A stretch of 6,089 bases of DNA, taken from Thermoplasmata archaeon. GTDB taxonomy: Archaea; Thermoplasmatota; Thermoplasmata; Thermoplasmatales; Thermoplasmataceae. The translations under genes and the position numbers were made by a program. Shown here piece after piece: positions 1 to 5,862 of the stretch; positions within the stretch are counted from its first letter, which is position 1, and each line of letters begins with the position of its first letter. The notes below the pieces were generated by a model that did no database searches, was not told the DNA's origin, and worked only from the letters and a program-made list of their open reading frames with translations. The DNA lies in the NCBI GenBank assembly GCA_021806345.1, contig JAJZXP010000143.1:1-6089 (forward strand). Direction: 5' to 3'.

Positions 1-2
1 TG

Positions 3-422
3 TATAATACTCTGAAAAAGATTGCAAGAGAGCATTATACAGTTGAGGAATCCACCATTGACAATGGGGCAAGAGGATACACAGCACATTCAGGGGAAGG
101 CCAGAAGATTGTTGTTATGAAGATCCCCGGAGAGGATGTGAATGTACTTCATACCCTGATACATGAGATGTCCCATGCAAGGCTTGAGCACCTCTACAGG
201 AAGGAGCTTCCCAGAGGCCTTGCTGAATCTGAAGCGGAACTTTCCACTTATCTTGTGGGAGCACATTTCGGGTTTAACTTCAGAGAGGATTCAGCTGCCT
301 ATATAAAGGGATGGCTTGATGATGCAAAAAAGAATGGAAAGGGGCTTGGAAAGGAGAACCTTGACCGTGTGATGAATAATGCAAGATGGTTGATTGGTGA
401 GATTCTCTATAGGTTAAACTAA
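3..422 (+). CDS. ArdC-like zincin metallopeptidase, C-terminal part (5' partial)
   Basis: The frame is open from base 3, so the protein starts before the window and the ATG at 117 is probably internal. The 139 visible residues match the C-terminal zincin domain of ArdC-type anti-restriction proteins: a 'YNTLKKIA' opening, an HEMSH zinc motif (162-176) preceded by 'LHTLI', a downstream ESEAE segment (225-239) that would supply the third metal ligand, and a 'YIKGWLDD' stretch. In the family this domain follows an N-terminal single-strand-DNA-binding domain; that part lies off the window. ArdC-like proteins are typical of plasmids and integrative elements, where they are linked to protecting incoming DNA from restriction. 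A ParA-type gene starts 59 bases downstream, which fits that setting. The gene is visibly more GC-rich than the ParA region. The zincin call is firm; the anti-restriction role is inferred from family knowledge only. Confidence 0.8.
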   Translation, partial: YNTLKKIAREHYTVEESTIDNGARGYTAHSGEGQKIVVMKIPGEDVNVLHTLIHEMSHARLEHLYRKELPRGLAESEAELSTYLVGAHFGFNFREDSAAYIKGWLDDAKKNGKGLGKENLDRVMNNARWLIGEILYRLN

Positions 423-445
423 TCTTTCCAGACAGATGGCGTATG

Positions 446-481
446 ATTAAGTTTATATTCTTATCTCTTATATTTTTTTGA
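446..481 (+). promoter_or_regulatory. Archaeal TATA promoter for the parA unit, leaderless start
   Basis: A TATA-box-like TTTATATT lies at 452-459, with its centre about 27 bases before the ATG at 482. The purine-containing ATTAAG at 446-451 sits where a BRE would be. This spacing would place the transcription start at or within a base or two of the start codon, and the bases just before the ATG are T-rich with no Shine-Dalgarno. A leaderless transcript is therefore the simplest reading. The call is inferred from motif and spacing alone. Confidence 0.5.
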
Positions 482-1349
482 ATGGCAAAACTGATCAGCA
501 TAATTAATTTAAAGGGAGGGGTGGGAAAAACCTCTCTTACGATAGCGTTAGGGGAGTTCCTGGCTAAGGAAAAATAGAAAAAAAGTTCTAATCATCGATA
601 TAGACCCTTAGACTAATGCAACAGTCTCTCTGATCGCACAAGATAGATGGCAAACCTTGGATCAAAAGGGTAAAACAATTGCACAATTATTTCAAGATAA
701 ACTATCCGGGCAATATTCATTTAATATCTGGCAATCCATAATAAATAGTGTTTCAAATGTACACGGAGGAATAGAAAATCTAAGTCTTCTACCTTCAAGT
801 TTGAAATTAATAGACATGCAAGATAGGCTTTCCTAAATTCCTAGCTTGACATATTACAGAAATAATCCAGTTGAATTATTGCAACTCGCAATGTCAAACA
901 TAATATCAGGCAATATTTTTGATTACATTCTCATCGATTGCCCACCTAACTTAGGTTTAATAACACAAAATGCTCTAAAGATAAGCACGCACTATTTGAT
1001 CCCTGTTGTTCCTGACATTATTTCAACATTAGGCATACCTCAAATATCAGGAAGTGTTAACAGATTCTCCGAGAATTTGGGGGTTTCTATTGAATGCCTT
1101 GGTATGATATTAACCAAGGTTAAGTCGGTAAACTTGCACCGTTCGACTGAGCAACTGTTAAGACAAAAGGCAGATAATGCAGAATATCCAAAAGTTTGGG
1201 AGTCAAAAATAAAAGATACCATAAAAGGACAGGAGGCTTTCAATTTTGAGAGCTTTTCATCGAGTTTTAAAGCAAAATATAATTCAAGTGGTCTTTATCA
1301 ACAGTACAGAAATGTTAAAGAGGAGTTTTTGCGCTTATGTCCAAGTTAA
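482..1349 (+). pseudogene. parA: ParA/Soj-type partition ATPase, broken by one frameshift and two nonsense codons
   Basis: ParA-family ATPases use ATP-dependent DNA binding to position plasmids or chromosomes. The ATG at 482 opens a frame with the deviant Walker A motif KGGVGKTS (residues 11-18). It stops at TAG 575-577, but removing one A from the A5 run at 570-574 restores the reading AKENRKKVLIIDIDP, the expected Walker A' region. That frame then meets TAG at 609-611, exactly where the family has Gln in 'DPQ', and TAA at 834-836, where Gln also reads well. From 837 it is open to the TAA at 1347-1349 and includes Walker B YILIDCPPNLG (Asp at 936). Repaired length is about 288 residues, normal for a short ParA with no N-terminal helix-turn-helix. 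Only a C-terminal fragment from TTG 846 is an open frame, and it lacks the ATP-binding loop. A pseudogene is most likely. Neighbouring genes end in TAA and TGA, which argues against stop-codon reassignment. Confidence 0.85.
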
Positions 1350-1708
1350 AAGAAACTAGGAATAAACAGATTGCAGATTTGCTTAGAGCGATTGCCGATC
1401 TTATTGAAATCGACAAAGCAAGTCCTAAAAAAATTATTGAGGAACTAAGTCAAGTTAAGAATGAAAGACAAAAGATTGAATCTAAGGATCCAATAGGAAT
1501 ATTCAAAGTACTTGAAACGTCAGGCGTTGACGATCTGCGAAGCAGATTAAGTCAACTTAGCGTTCCAGATCTTAAAGGAATCATAAGTATCCACAGATTA
1601 GATCCCTCTAGGAAATCGTCTAAATGGAAAGATCCTGACAAATTAATGGATCTTATAATGACTATGGCAATCAATAGGACGAAGCATGGTGACGTTTTCA
1701 TTTCATGA
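1337..1708 (+). CDS. Small ParA-partner protein of unknown family
   Basis: This intact 123-residue protein starts at an ATG inside the last codons of the parA pseudogene (13-base overlap). A GAGGAG-like ribosome-binding sequence lies at about 1319-1325. The overlap implies translational coupling, and the place matches that of the ParB-like or centromere-binding partner in partition operons. I do not recognise the family. The N-terminal half is charged and looks helical, possibly coiled-coil (about residues 3-50). The C-terminal half contains 'LRSRLSQLSVPDLKGII', then a basic KSSKWKDP segment and 'NRTKHGDVF' near the end. That part resembles a small helical nucleic-acid-binding module, but this is only an impression. 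It has no cysteines, signal peptide or membrane segment. It seems to have stayed open while its ATPase decayed. A partition-adaptor role is inferred from gene order. Confidence 0.7.
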   Translation: MSKLKETRNKQIADLLRAIADLIEIDKASPKKIIEELSQVKNERQKIESKDPIGIFKVLETSGVDDLRSRLSQLSVPDLKGIISIHRLDPSRKSSKWKDPDKLMDLIMTMAINRTKHGDVFIS

Positions 1709-1726
1709 AATTATCATTTGAGACTA

Positions 1727-1747
1727 TCTTTTAGACACTTTTTTCAT
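1727..1747 (+). terminator. Possible T-run terminator after the partition pair
   Basis: Two short T runs follow the partner gene, TTTT at 1729-1732 and TTTTTT at 1739-1744, about 20-35 bases past the stop codon. Archaeal termination often occurs at such runs without a hairpin. The perfect palindrome TTTCATGAAA (1701-1710) straddles the stop codon. The signal is weak in AT-rich DNA, so this is a suggestion only. Confidence 0.25.
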
Positions 1748-1821
1748 CTAACTGCAGGAAACGCAAATAAAGTAAAACTTTGTTATCTTAGAGGAGTTTA
1801 TTGGAGATTTATAGAAATCAG

Positions 1822-1847
1822 AAAATTGCGCCATAATGCCTTTGGCG
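1822..1847 (-). terminator. Possible hairpin terminator after the DUF929 gene
   Basis: On the minus strand, downstream of the DUF929 stop, a 5-base-pair stem (CGCCA at 1847-1843 on the minus strand pairing with TGGCG at 1833-1829) with a 9-base loop is followed by CAATTTT. This is the only stem of note in the 160-base convergent gap at 1709-1868, where I see no gene. The stem is short, so confidence is low. Confidence 0.25.
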
Positions 1848-1868
1848 GATGACCAGTATCGAAGTATG

Positions 1869-2675
1869 CTACTCATTTATATAAGAACTTAATTCCGCTG
1901 CCGCAGTGTTTATGAATGCATATTTCGATAAATTATCATATACAGTGACTGGGCTCAGACCTTGAAGCAGAGAAGGTGAATAAAGGGGGCCATTAAGCAT
2001 GAAGGTACCGTTTTTGGTTGTTAAGATAACATTGGTGTTCAAGTGGGGATACGCGGATAGATAAGCACTGGGTACGCCTCGCCCTTGTACTGGAACTTTT
2101 TCTGTTAAGTTTATTTCTAAGTTATATATTGGCGTTGGCAGCTCATTTTGCAACACGCGGTTCGCATACTCTATTGCAGTTCCTTGGTATTGATCCCCAT
2201 AAACCGTAAGATTTGTAGCATTTCCATACACGTATGTCGAATGCAAGGAGATGCCGTTTCCTGTGACATTGCCGAAAATTAGGCCAGGTGTGTTTGGAAA
2301 AACATCATTGGTATCAGATGAGTGAAATGATATTTCGTGGGATATGTTAAGCTTTGTTGAAAGAGATAAATAGAAAGCCCAAGAGTCAACTGCACCTATT
2401 GGGCATCCCAACCATGAGACATAGTATATATTCACACTCGTCGATTTCAATGATTTTGAAGCCAAAAAGACCTTGCCCCAAGGTATAGTGTTAACGCTTG
2501 TTGTAGTTTTGTCACCATCGTTCACATGGCTTACGTAATTAAATTCTATAACATGAATTATAGAAAGTACGGAAACTACTACAAGTATTGAAGCAATAAT
2601 TACATTTTTCCTTTTTTTGCGTGCTTTTTCTTTCTGCCTAGCAATTTCCTGTTCTCGCATCTTCCTACGATTCAA
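1869..2675 (-). CDS. DUF929-family membrane-anchored protein with a CPIG motif
   Basis: The 268-residue protein begins with a very basic, Arg/Lys-rich stretch (1-24), then one hydrophobic helix (about 25-45), then a domain that would lie outside the membrane. The segment YYVSWLGCPIGAVDSW (84-99) is the hallmark I associate with archaeal DUF929, a family known from Sulfolobales and Thermoplasmata with no established function. C91 is the only cysteine. C-P-I-G at 91-94 has the layout of a thioredoxin CxxC with the second cysteine replaced by glycine. Several N-x-S/T sequons (NVT, NAT, NLT, NGT, NLS) fit surface exposure and glycosylation. The start is uncertain: TTG at 2675, or ATG at 2660 (residue 6) with GGAAG directly against it; an in-frame TAA at 2681 bars anything longer. 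It lies 35 bases after the secreted Hint protein gene and is probably co-transcribed with it. A thiol-linked role on the outer face is a guess. Confidence 0.8.
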   Translation of the reverse strand: MNRRKMREQEIARQKEKARKKRKNVIIASILVVVSVLSIIHVIEFNYVSHVNDGDKTTTSVNTIPWGKVFLASKSLKSTSVNIYYVSWLGCPIGAVDSWAFYLSLSTKLNISHEISFHSSDTNDVFPNTPGLIFGNVTGNGISLHSTYVYGNATNLTVYGDQYQGTAIEYANRVLQNELPTPIYNLEINLTEKVPVQGRGVPSAYLSAYPHLNTNVILTTKNGTFMLNGPLYSPSLLQGLSPVTVYDNLSKYAFINTAAAELSSYINE

Positions 2676-2710
2676 ATTTTACCGCCCTGACAAAATAAGG
2701 AAAATTATTT

Positions 2711-4627
2711 TTATGGTATTATTTTCATATCCAGGAGAAATCCGTTTGCAATGTAGTCGTTAAATACCTCTGTGTGGTTTTGACTGACAAACTGCCTTGC
2801 AGTTACTACATCATATACTGTAAAGTTCCCCTGCCTCCATATTATACTGTGTACTGGAATCCAGGTATTGTTTACAGGGTCGAATAAGCTCATTGTGTAG
2901 TTAACCTCACCTAGTACGACCCACTGCTGGGATCCGTTTTGCAATTTAACATAGACTGGTTGGTCACTCATTCCTGAAATGTAGATGGCATGATTAAGTT
3001 CTATTACCGATGAAACATTGTGAGATTCATCTGAAACAACGGTGCTCCTTATTAGTTGCTTGTTGACGGTGTCGTATGAGAGAGTTTTCATTCCGGGCTT
3101 TAGATCCTGAACTGGAATTTGAGTGCCGTTGGCCAAAGTGATTTCTGTTCCATTCAGGACGCAACCTCCTCCACCTCCGCCACTAGTAGAATAACTTGTG
3201 GTTTGTACATACATGAGTGGTATGTTTCCAGTTTGACCGTTACTTAATGTGTATGATGTGCTACCAACTAATGCCCAGATATTTCCATCGTTCCCGCTGT
3301 ATGCTCCTGCATCAGCCCAAGAAACAGCATTGGATGAGGACGAAGTTGTGTAACTCAAAGTGGCAACGATGCCGAGTGCAATAGCATCAGGGATATCTAT
3401 TCCTGGAACAAGCAACAACAAAGCACCCACCGGCAATCCGACGTTTATCCAACTGGTATCTGAAGCTGCATAGTCGTTTACGAGAGATGTGCTTGCAAGA
3501 TAAGTATCATTGGGATAATAACCAGAAGAACCGGTTCCGGTGAAGGCACCGCCTATTTCGTTGTACGAATAGGATTTTAAAACATTGCTGACATAACCGC
3601 TAGGAGCACTTGATTGTACACTGAAAGTGGTACTACTACCTGGGATATTCTGGACGTTTACTATTCCAGTGTCGTATTGATATTCTCCTTCTGGGAAAGC
3701 ATAGCCACAGGACGTATACCAAAGCTGATACCAAGCCCCTTCAACCTGACCGTACATATCCAAGTACCATGTTTGCCCCCCGTTAGCAGGCCCTGTTGAG
3801 TCTCCAGAAGCATAAGTTGATGTTACGTGCCAAATTGATCCTCCGTTTTCAAAAGACCAACCATTTGAACCTAGTGCTACCCCAACATTCAAGCTATCAG
3901 ATGTTGAAGCGAACATAGCCGATCCAACCCACCCATATGAAGAGTCTAAAGAGTTTACCCAAGAAACAGGAATGTTTCCAGGGCCATTACTAGGGTAGTA
4001 CGTATAATTACTGCATTCAACCCATTCATACCCAAATCCCGGTATTATTGTCGGCAAACTACTCCCCTCCAATGGTATGGCACTTCCAATATTGGAAAGC
4101 GCTTTTCCATTTTCCCTTTTATTATTTTGAAGATGCATGGTAGATTTTCCGTGTGTGTTAAGAATCACGTGAACATGGGCTGACTTCCCATGGATTATAT
4201 TCATTGTAGTTATTGGTACTGAACTTTGCGTGAAGTAGATACTCCCATTACCATACACCTTAGTTACAAAAAGCAGCACGTATGGTGATGACATGCTTGC
4301 CAAACTTGTTCCCTGATATTTTACCCATTCATGAGATAAATCAATCAATTTGGACACATTTGTCACGGCGATTCTACCGTTCGCATCTGTGTGACCTGCA
4401 AAGACCATCCGTAATCCGCCACCCATGTTTGGCGGCGTAGCCATAAATCCTTGAACGCTCGCGTTTCTAATGTCATGACCAAGAGGTCCAGTTATTAATA
4501 CAGTAACATTTTGATCATTCGGCAAACCTACAGACCCAGAGCTCATTCCTAACAACCCAGATGCTGGCACAATTGCAAGTGCTATAACTACAGCCATTAG
4601 AAGAGACGAACTTTTCAAATTGACCAC
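2711..4627 (-). CDS. Large secreted protein with a C-terminal degenerate Hint (intein/hedgehog-like) domain
   Basis: The 638-residue product starts at GTG 4627. A short basic N-terminus leads into a hydrophobic core (about 7-26), giving a signal peptide or membrane anchor. The body (about 30-485) is rich in Ser, Thr, Gly, Tyr, Asn and Trp, with many N-x-S/T sequons, as in archaeal surface proteins. It contains two isolated cysteines (C205, C307), which could pair, and one hydrophobic stretch (about 394-427) that may be a second membrane segment. A six-glycine hinge then leads to C489 and 'CVLNGTEITLANGTQIPVQD', the classic opening of a Hint domain, the self-processing fold of inteins and hedgehog. 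The last 150 residues match a whole Hint in length and end with 'FNDYIANGFLLD', resembling the final intein block. The usual block-B T-x-x-H is MSDQ (553-556), and the usual terminal His-Asn is L632-D633. C489 is therefore the main retained catalytic residue. The body has no family I recognise. It is first in a two-gene unit with DUF929. Confidence 0.82.
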   Translation of the reverse strand: MVNLKSSSLLMAVVIALAIVPASGLLGMSSGSVGLPNDQNVTVLITGPLGHDIRNASVQGFMATPPNMGGGLRMVFAGHTDANGRIAVTNVSKLIDLSHEWVKYQGTSLASMSSPYVLLFVTKVYGNGSIYFTQSSVPITTMNIIHGKSAHVHVILNTHGKSTMHLQNNKRENGKALSNIGSAIPLEGSSLPTIIPGFGYEWVECSNYTYYPSNGPGNIPVSWVNSLDSSYGWVGSAMFASTSDSLNVGVALGSNGWSFENGGSIWHVTSTYASGDSTGPANGGQTWYLDMYGQVEGAWYQLWYTSCGYAFPEGEYQYDTGIVNVQNIPGSSTTFSVQSSAPSGYVSNVLKSYSYNEIGGAFTGTGSSGYYPNDTYLASTSLVNDYAASDTSWINVGLPVGALLLLVPGIDIPDAIALGIVATLSYTTSSSSNAVSWADAGAYSGNDGNIWALVGSTSYTLSNGQTGNIPLMYVQTTSYSTSGGGGGGCVLNGTEITLANGTQIPVQDLKPGMKTLSYDTVNKQLIRSTVVSDESHNVSSVIELNHAIYISGMSDQPVYVKLQNGSQQWVVLGEVNYTMSLFDPVNNTWIPVHSIIWRQGNFTVYDVVTARQFVSQNHTEVFNDYIANGFLLDMKIIP

Positions 4628-4672
4628 AAAATAAAAAATAGAAAGAGTTAATAAAATTTGCTATATATAATA
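4628..4672 (-). promoter_or_regulatory. TATA promoter region for the secreted Hint protein / DUF929 unit
   Basis: On the minus strand, a strong TATA sequence (TTATATATAG, 4670-4661) lies about 39 bases before the GTG start at 4627, which would give a leader of about 12 bases. A second AT-only element (ATTTTATT, about 4657-4650) is spaced about 26 bases from the GTG and would instead give a leaderless message. No Shine-Dalgarno is visible between them and the start; the interval is T-rich. Which box is used cannot be settled from sequence. Confidence 0.45.
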
Positions 4673-4835
4673 TGTGGAAATGAGATTTTTTTGAAATTAA
4701 TTTAATGACTATATATATCTTTCGAAAATTATTCATATCAATGAATTATATAGCTGATTTATTAATATCAACCAAAATTTATGTAATAAATTAAACTTTG
4801 ACCAAATATATATGTCGAAGACTGTTATATATCAT
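4673..4835. other. AT-rich intergenic stretch between the minus-strand unit and the insertion sequence
   Basis: Very AT-rich with stops in all frames and no supportable gene. Two TATA-like elements point toward the transposase: AAATATATATG (4804-4814) and GTTATATATC (4824-4833). The first is about 27 bases from an ATG at 4837 that opens a 16-codon frame; the second could start a message about 40 bases before the transposase ATG. Both lie outside the proposed element edge, so flanking DNA may supply the promoter. Confidence 0.4.
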
Positions 4836-4855
4836 TATGGAGGATTTCCAAAAAC
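4836..4855 (+). repeat. Candidate left terminal inverted repeat of the insertion sequence
   Basis: These 20 bases match the reverse complement of 5943-5962 at 16 of 20 positions, including the shared core TTTCC followed by AAAA and C. They sit 42 bases before the transposase start. GGAG (4839-4842) and CTCC (4855-4858) could also pair as a small hairpin across the end. Confidence 0.4.
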
Positions 4856-4881
4856 TCCCACCGAAACCATTTTTCATGACC

Positions 4882-4900
4882 TCATGATCTTAGATCATGA
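4882..4900. repeat. Perfect 9-base palindrome covering the transposase start codon
   Basis: TCATGATCT, one T, then AGATCATGA forms a perfect inverted repeat. It contains the transposase ATG (4897-4899) and two upstream stops in the same frame, TGA 4885 and TAG 4891. In RNA the one-base loop would need to open, so the real hairpin would be about 7 base pairs with a larger loop, hiding the start codon. As DNA it could bind a dimeric protein. A regulatory role is inferred. Confidence 0.6.
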
Positions 4901-5822
4901 ACCTCTTCCAGACTGGATTATCTGAACTGTACAAAGAAATTGAATCCCTGGGTGATCCCTTAACCAGTATATCTGACCGCATCGATTTTGAAAGAATCAG
5001 GCCCGTCCTTGCTGATCTTTTCAGCAATGACACAGAGAAGGGCGGAAGACCCAATTATGATCCCATTCTCATGGTCAAAATTCTGCTATTGCAACAGTGG
5101 TACAACCTCTCAGATCCCCAAATAGAAAGAGAGATCCGTGACAGGATATCATTCATGAATTTCCTTGGATATCCTGACAGGCTTCCGGATCGGAATACGA
5201 TCGGGTATTTCCGGGAGAGATTGTCCAAAACGGGAAAGGATCGCCTTGTTTTCAATAAAATAAGAGACCAGATCATGGCTAAAAAATCCGCATCAAGAAG
5301 GGCACCATACAGGATGATTCTTTCATAGAGGCGGGCAGGGGAGAATATGGAAAGCCAAGAGGAGACTACGCCAATACGCGCAGATCCAAAGATGGCACAT
5401 CCGCAACAAAGAATCATGAGCATCACTTTGGGTACAAGGCACATACCCTTGTAAATGAGATAAAGATCATCGAGAAGCTTTCAGTAACACCTGCGAATGT
5501 GTATGATTCAAAGATTGATCTTTCAATTCCAGGAATCATATGCTATCGTGATAAAGGTTATTTCGGATCTGATTGCAAAGGCATCAATGGCACCATGGAT
5601 CGTGCAGTGAGAGGGCATCCTCTGCCAGTTAAGAGTATACGCAGGAATCTCAGGATATCCAGGATCAGATCGGCGGTTGAACATCCATATGCATTCTTCA
5701 AGGGTATGTTCCATTTCGCCCATGTAATGGTCAAGACAGTGCAGAGGGTGAGAGTGAAAGCATACTTCACTGCCATGTGCTACAACCTTGTAAGGGCAAG
5801 ATTTCTTGACAGGATAGCGTAA
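4897..5822 (+). CDS. IS5-family DDE transposase, two overlapping frames joined by a -1 shift at an A6 run
   Basis: The first frame (ATG 4897 to TAG 5328, 143 residues) holds the N-terminal domain usual in IS5 transposases: 'GGRPNYDPILMVKILLLQQW' and 'DRNTIGYFRERL'. The second frame is open from 5283 to TAA 5822 and has no start near its beginning (GTG only at 5499). Reading AAA AAA then back one base at the A6 run 5281-5286 joins them into about 308 residues, a usual IS5 length. The fused product has D140 (IQDDSFIEA), D219 (YRDKGYFG) and E262 in R-x3-E-x6-K (RSAVEHPYAFFK), so the catalytic triad is complete, along with RRSKDGT and FGYKAH between. The 46-base frame overlap and A-run fit programmed -1 frameshifting or transcriptional slippage, as known in several IS5 subgroups. 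A one-base loss in a homopolymer (mutation or read error) is the alternative. If the shift is accidental this is a pseudogene. Confidence 0.85.
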
Positions 5823-5862
5823 GCCATCGACATTCAGGAAAAAATAATGAGAAAACTGGTGA

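Noticed and set aside
280..501. Minus-strand frame of 73 codons opposite the metallopeptidase end.
   Set aside because: Shadow of the real gene; no family features, and it runs over the parA promoter.
578..584. Programmed frameshift at the A7 run in ParA.
   Set aside because: The blocking TAG at 575 lies before the A7 run, so slipping there would come too late; the A5 run 570-574 is the better site, and two further stops remain anyway.
482..1349. Stop-codon reassignment (TAG and TAA read as glutamine) as the explanation for the ParA stops.
   Set aside because: The gene also needs a frameshift repair, and neighbouring genes plus this ParA itself end normally at TAA or TGA. Decay or read error is simpler.
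3164..3184. Repeat tract of glycine codons before the Hint domain as a possible microsatellite.
   Set aside because: Only six glycines; best read as a flexible hinge before C489.
3614..3799. Plus-strand 61-codon frame inside the secreted protein gene.
   Set aside because: No recognisable features and fully inside a strongly supported gene on the other strand.
4515..4736. Minus-strand frame of 73 codons overlapping the signal-peptide region of the secreted protein.
   Set aside because: Low-complexity Ile/Phe/Asn/Lys product from AT-rich DNA in another frame; the GTG 4627 gene has clear signal-peptide logic.
5055..5444. Minus-strand frame of 129 codons opposite the transposase, plus shorter ones at 5523-5776.
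   Set aside because: The plus strand encodes a clear IS5 transposase with DDE residues; these are antisense shadows.
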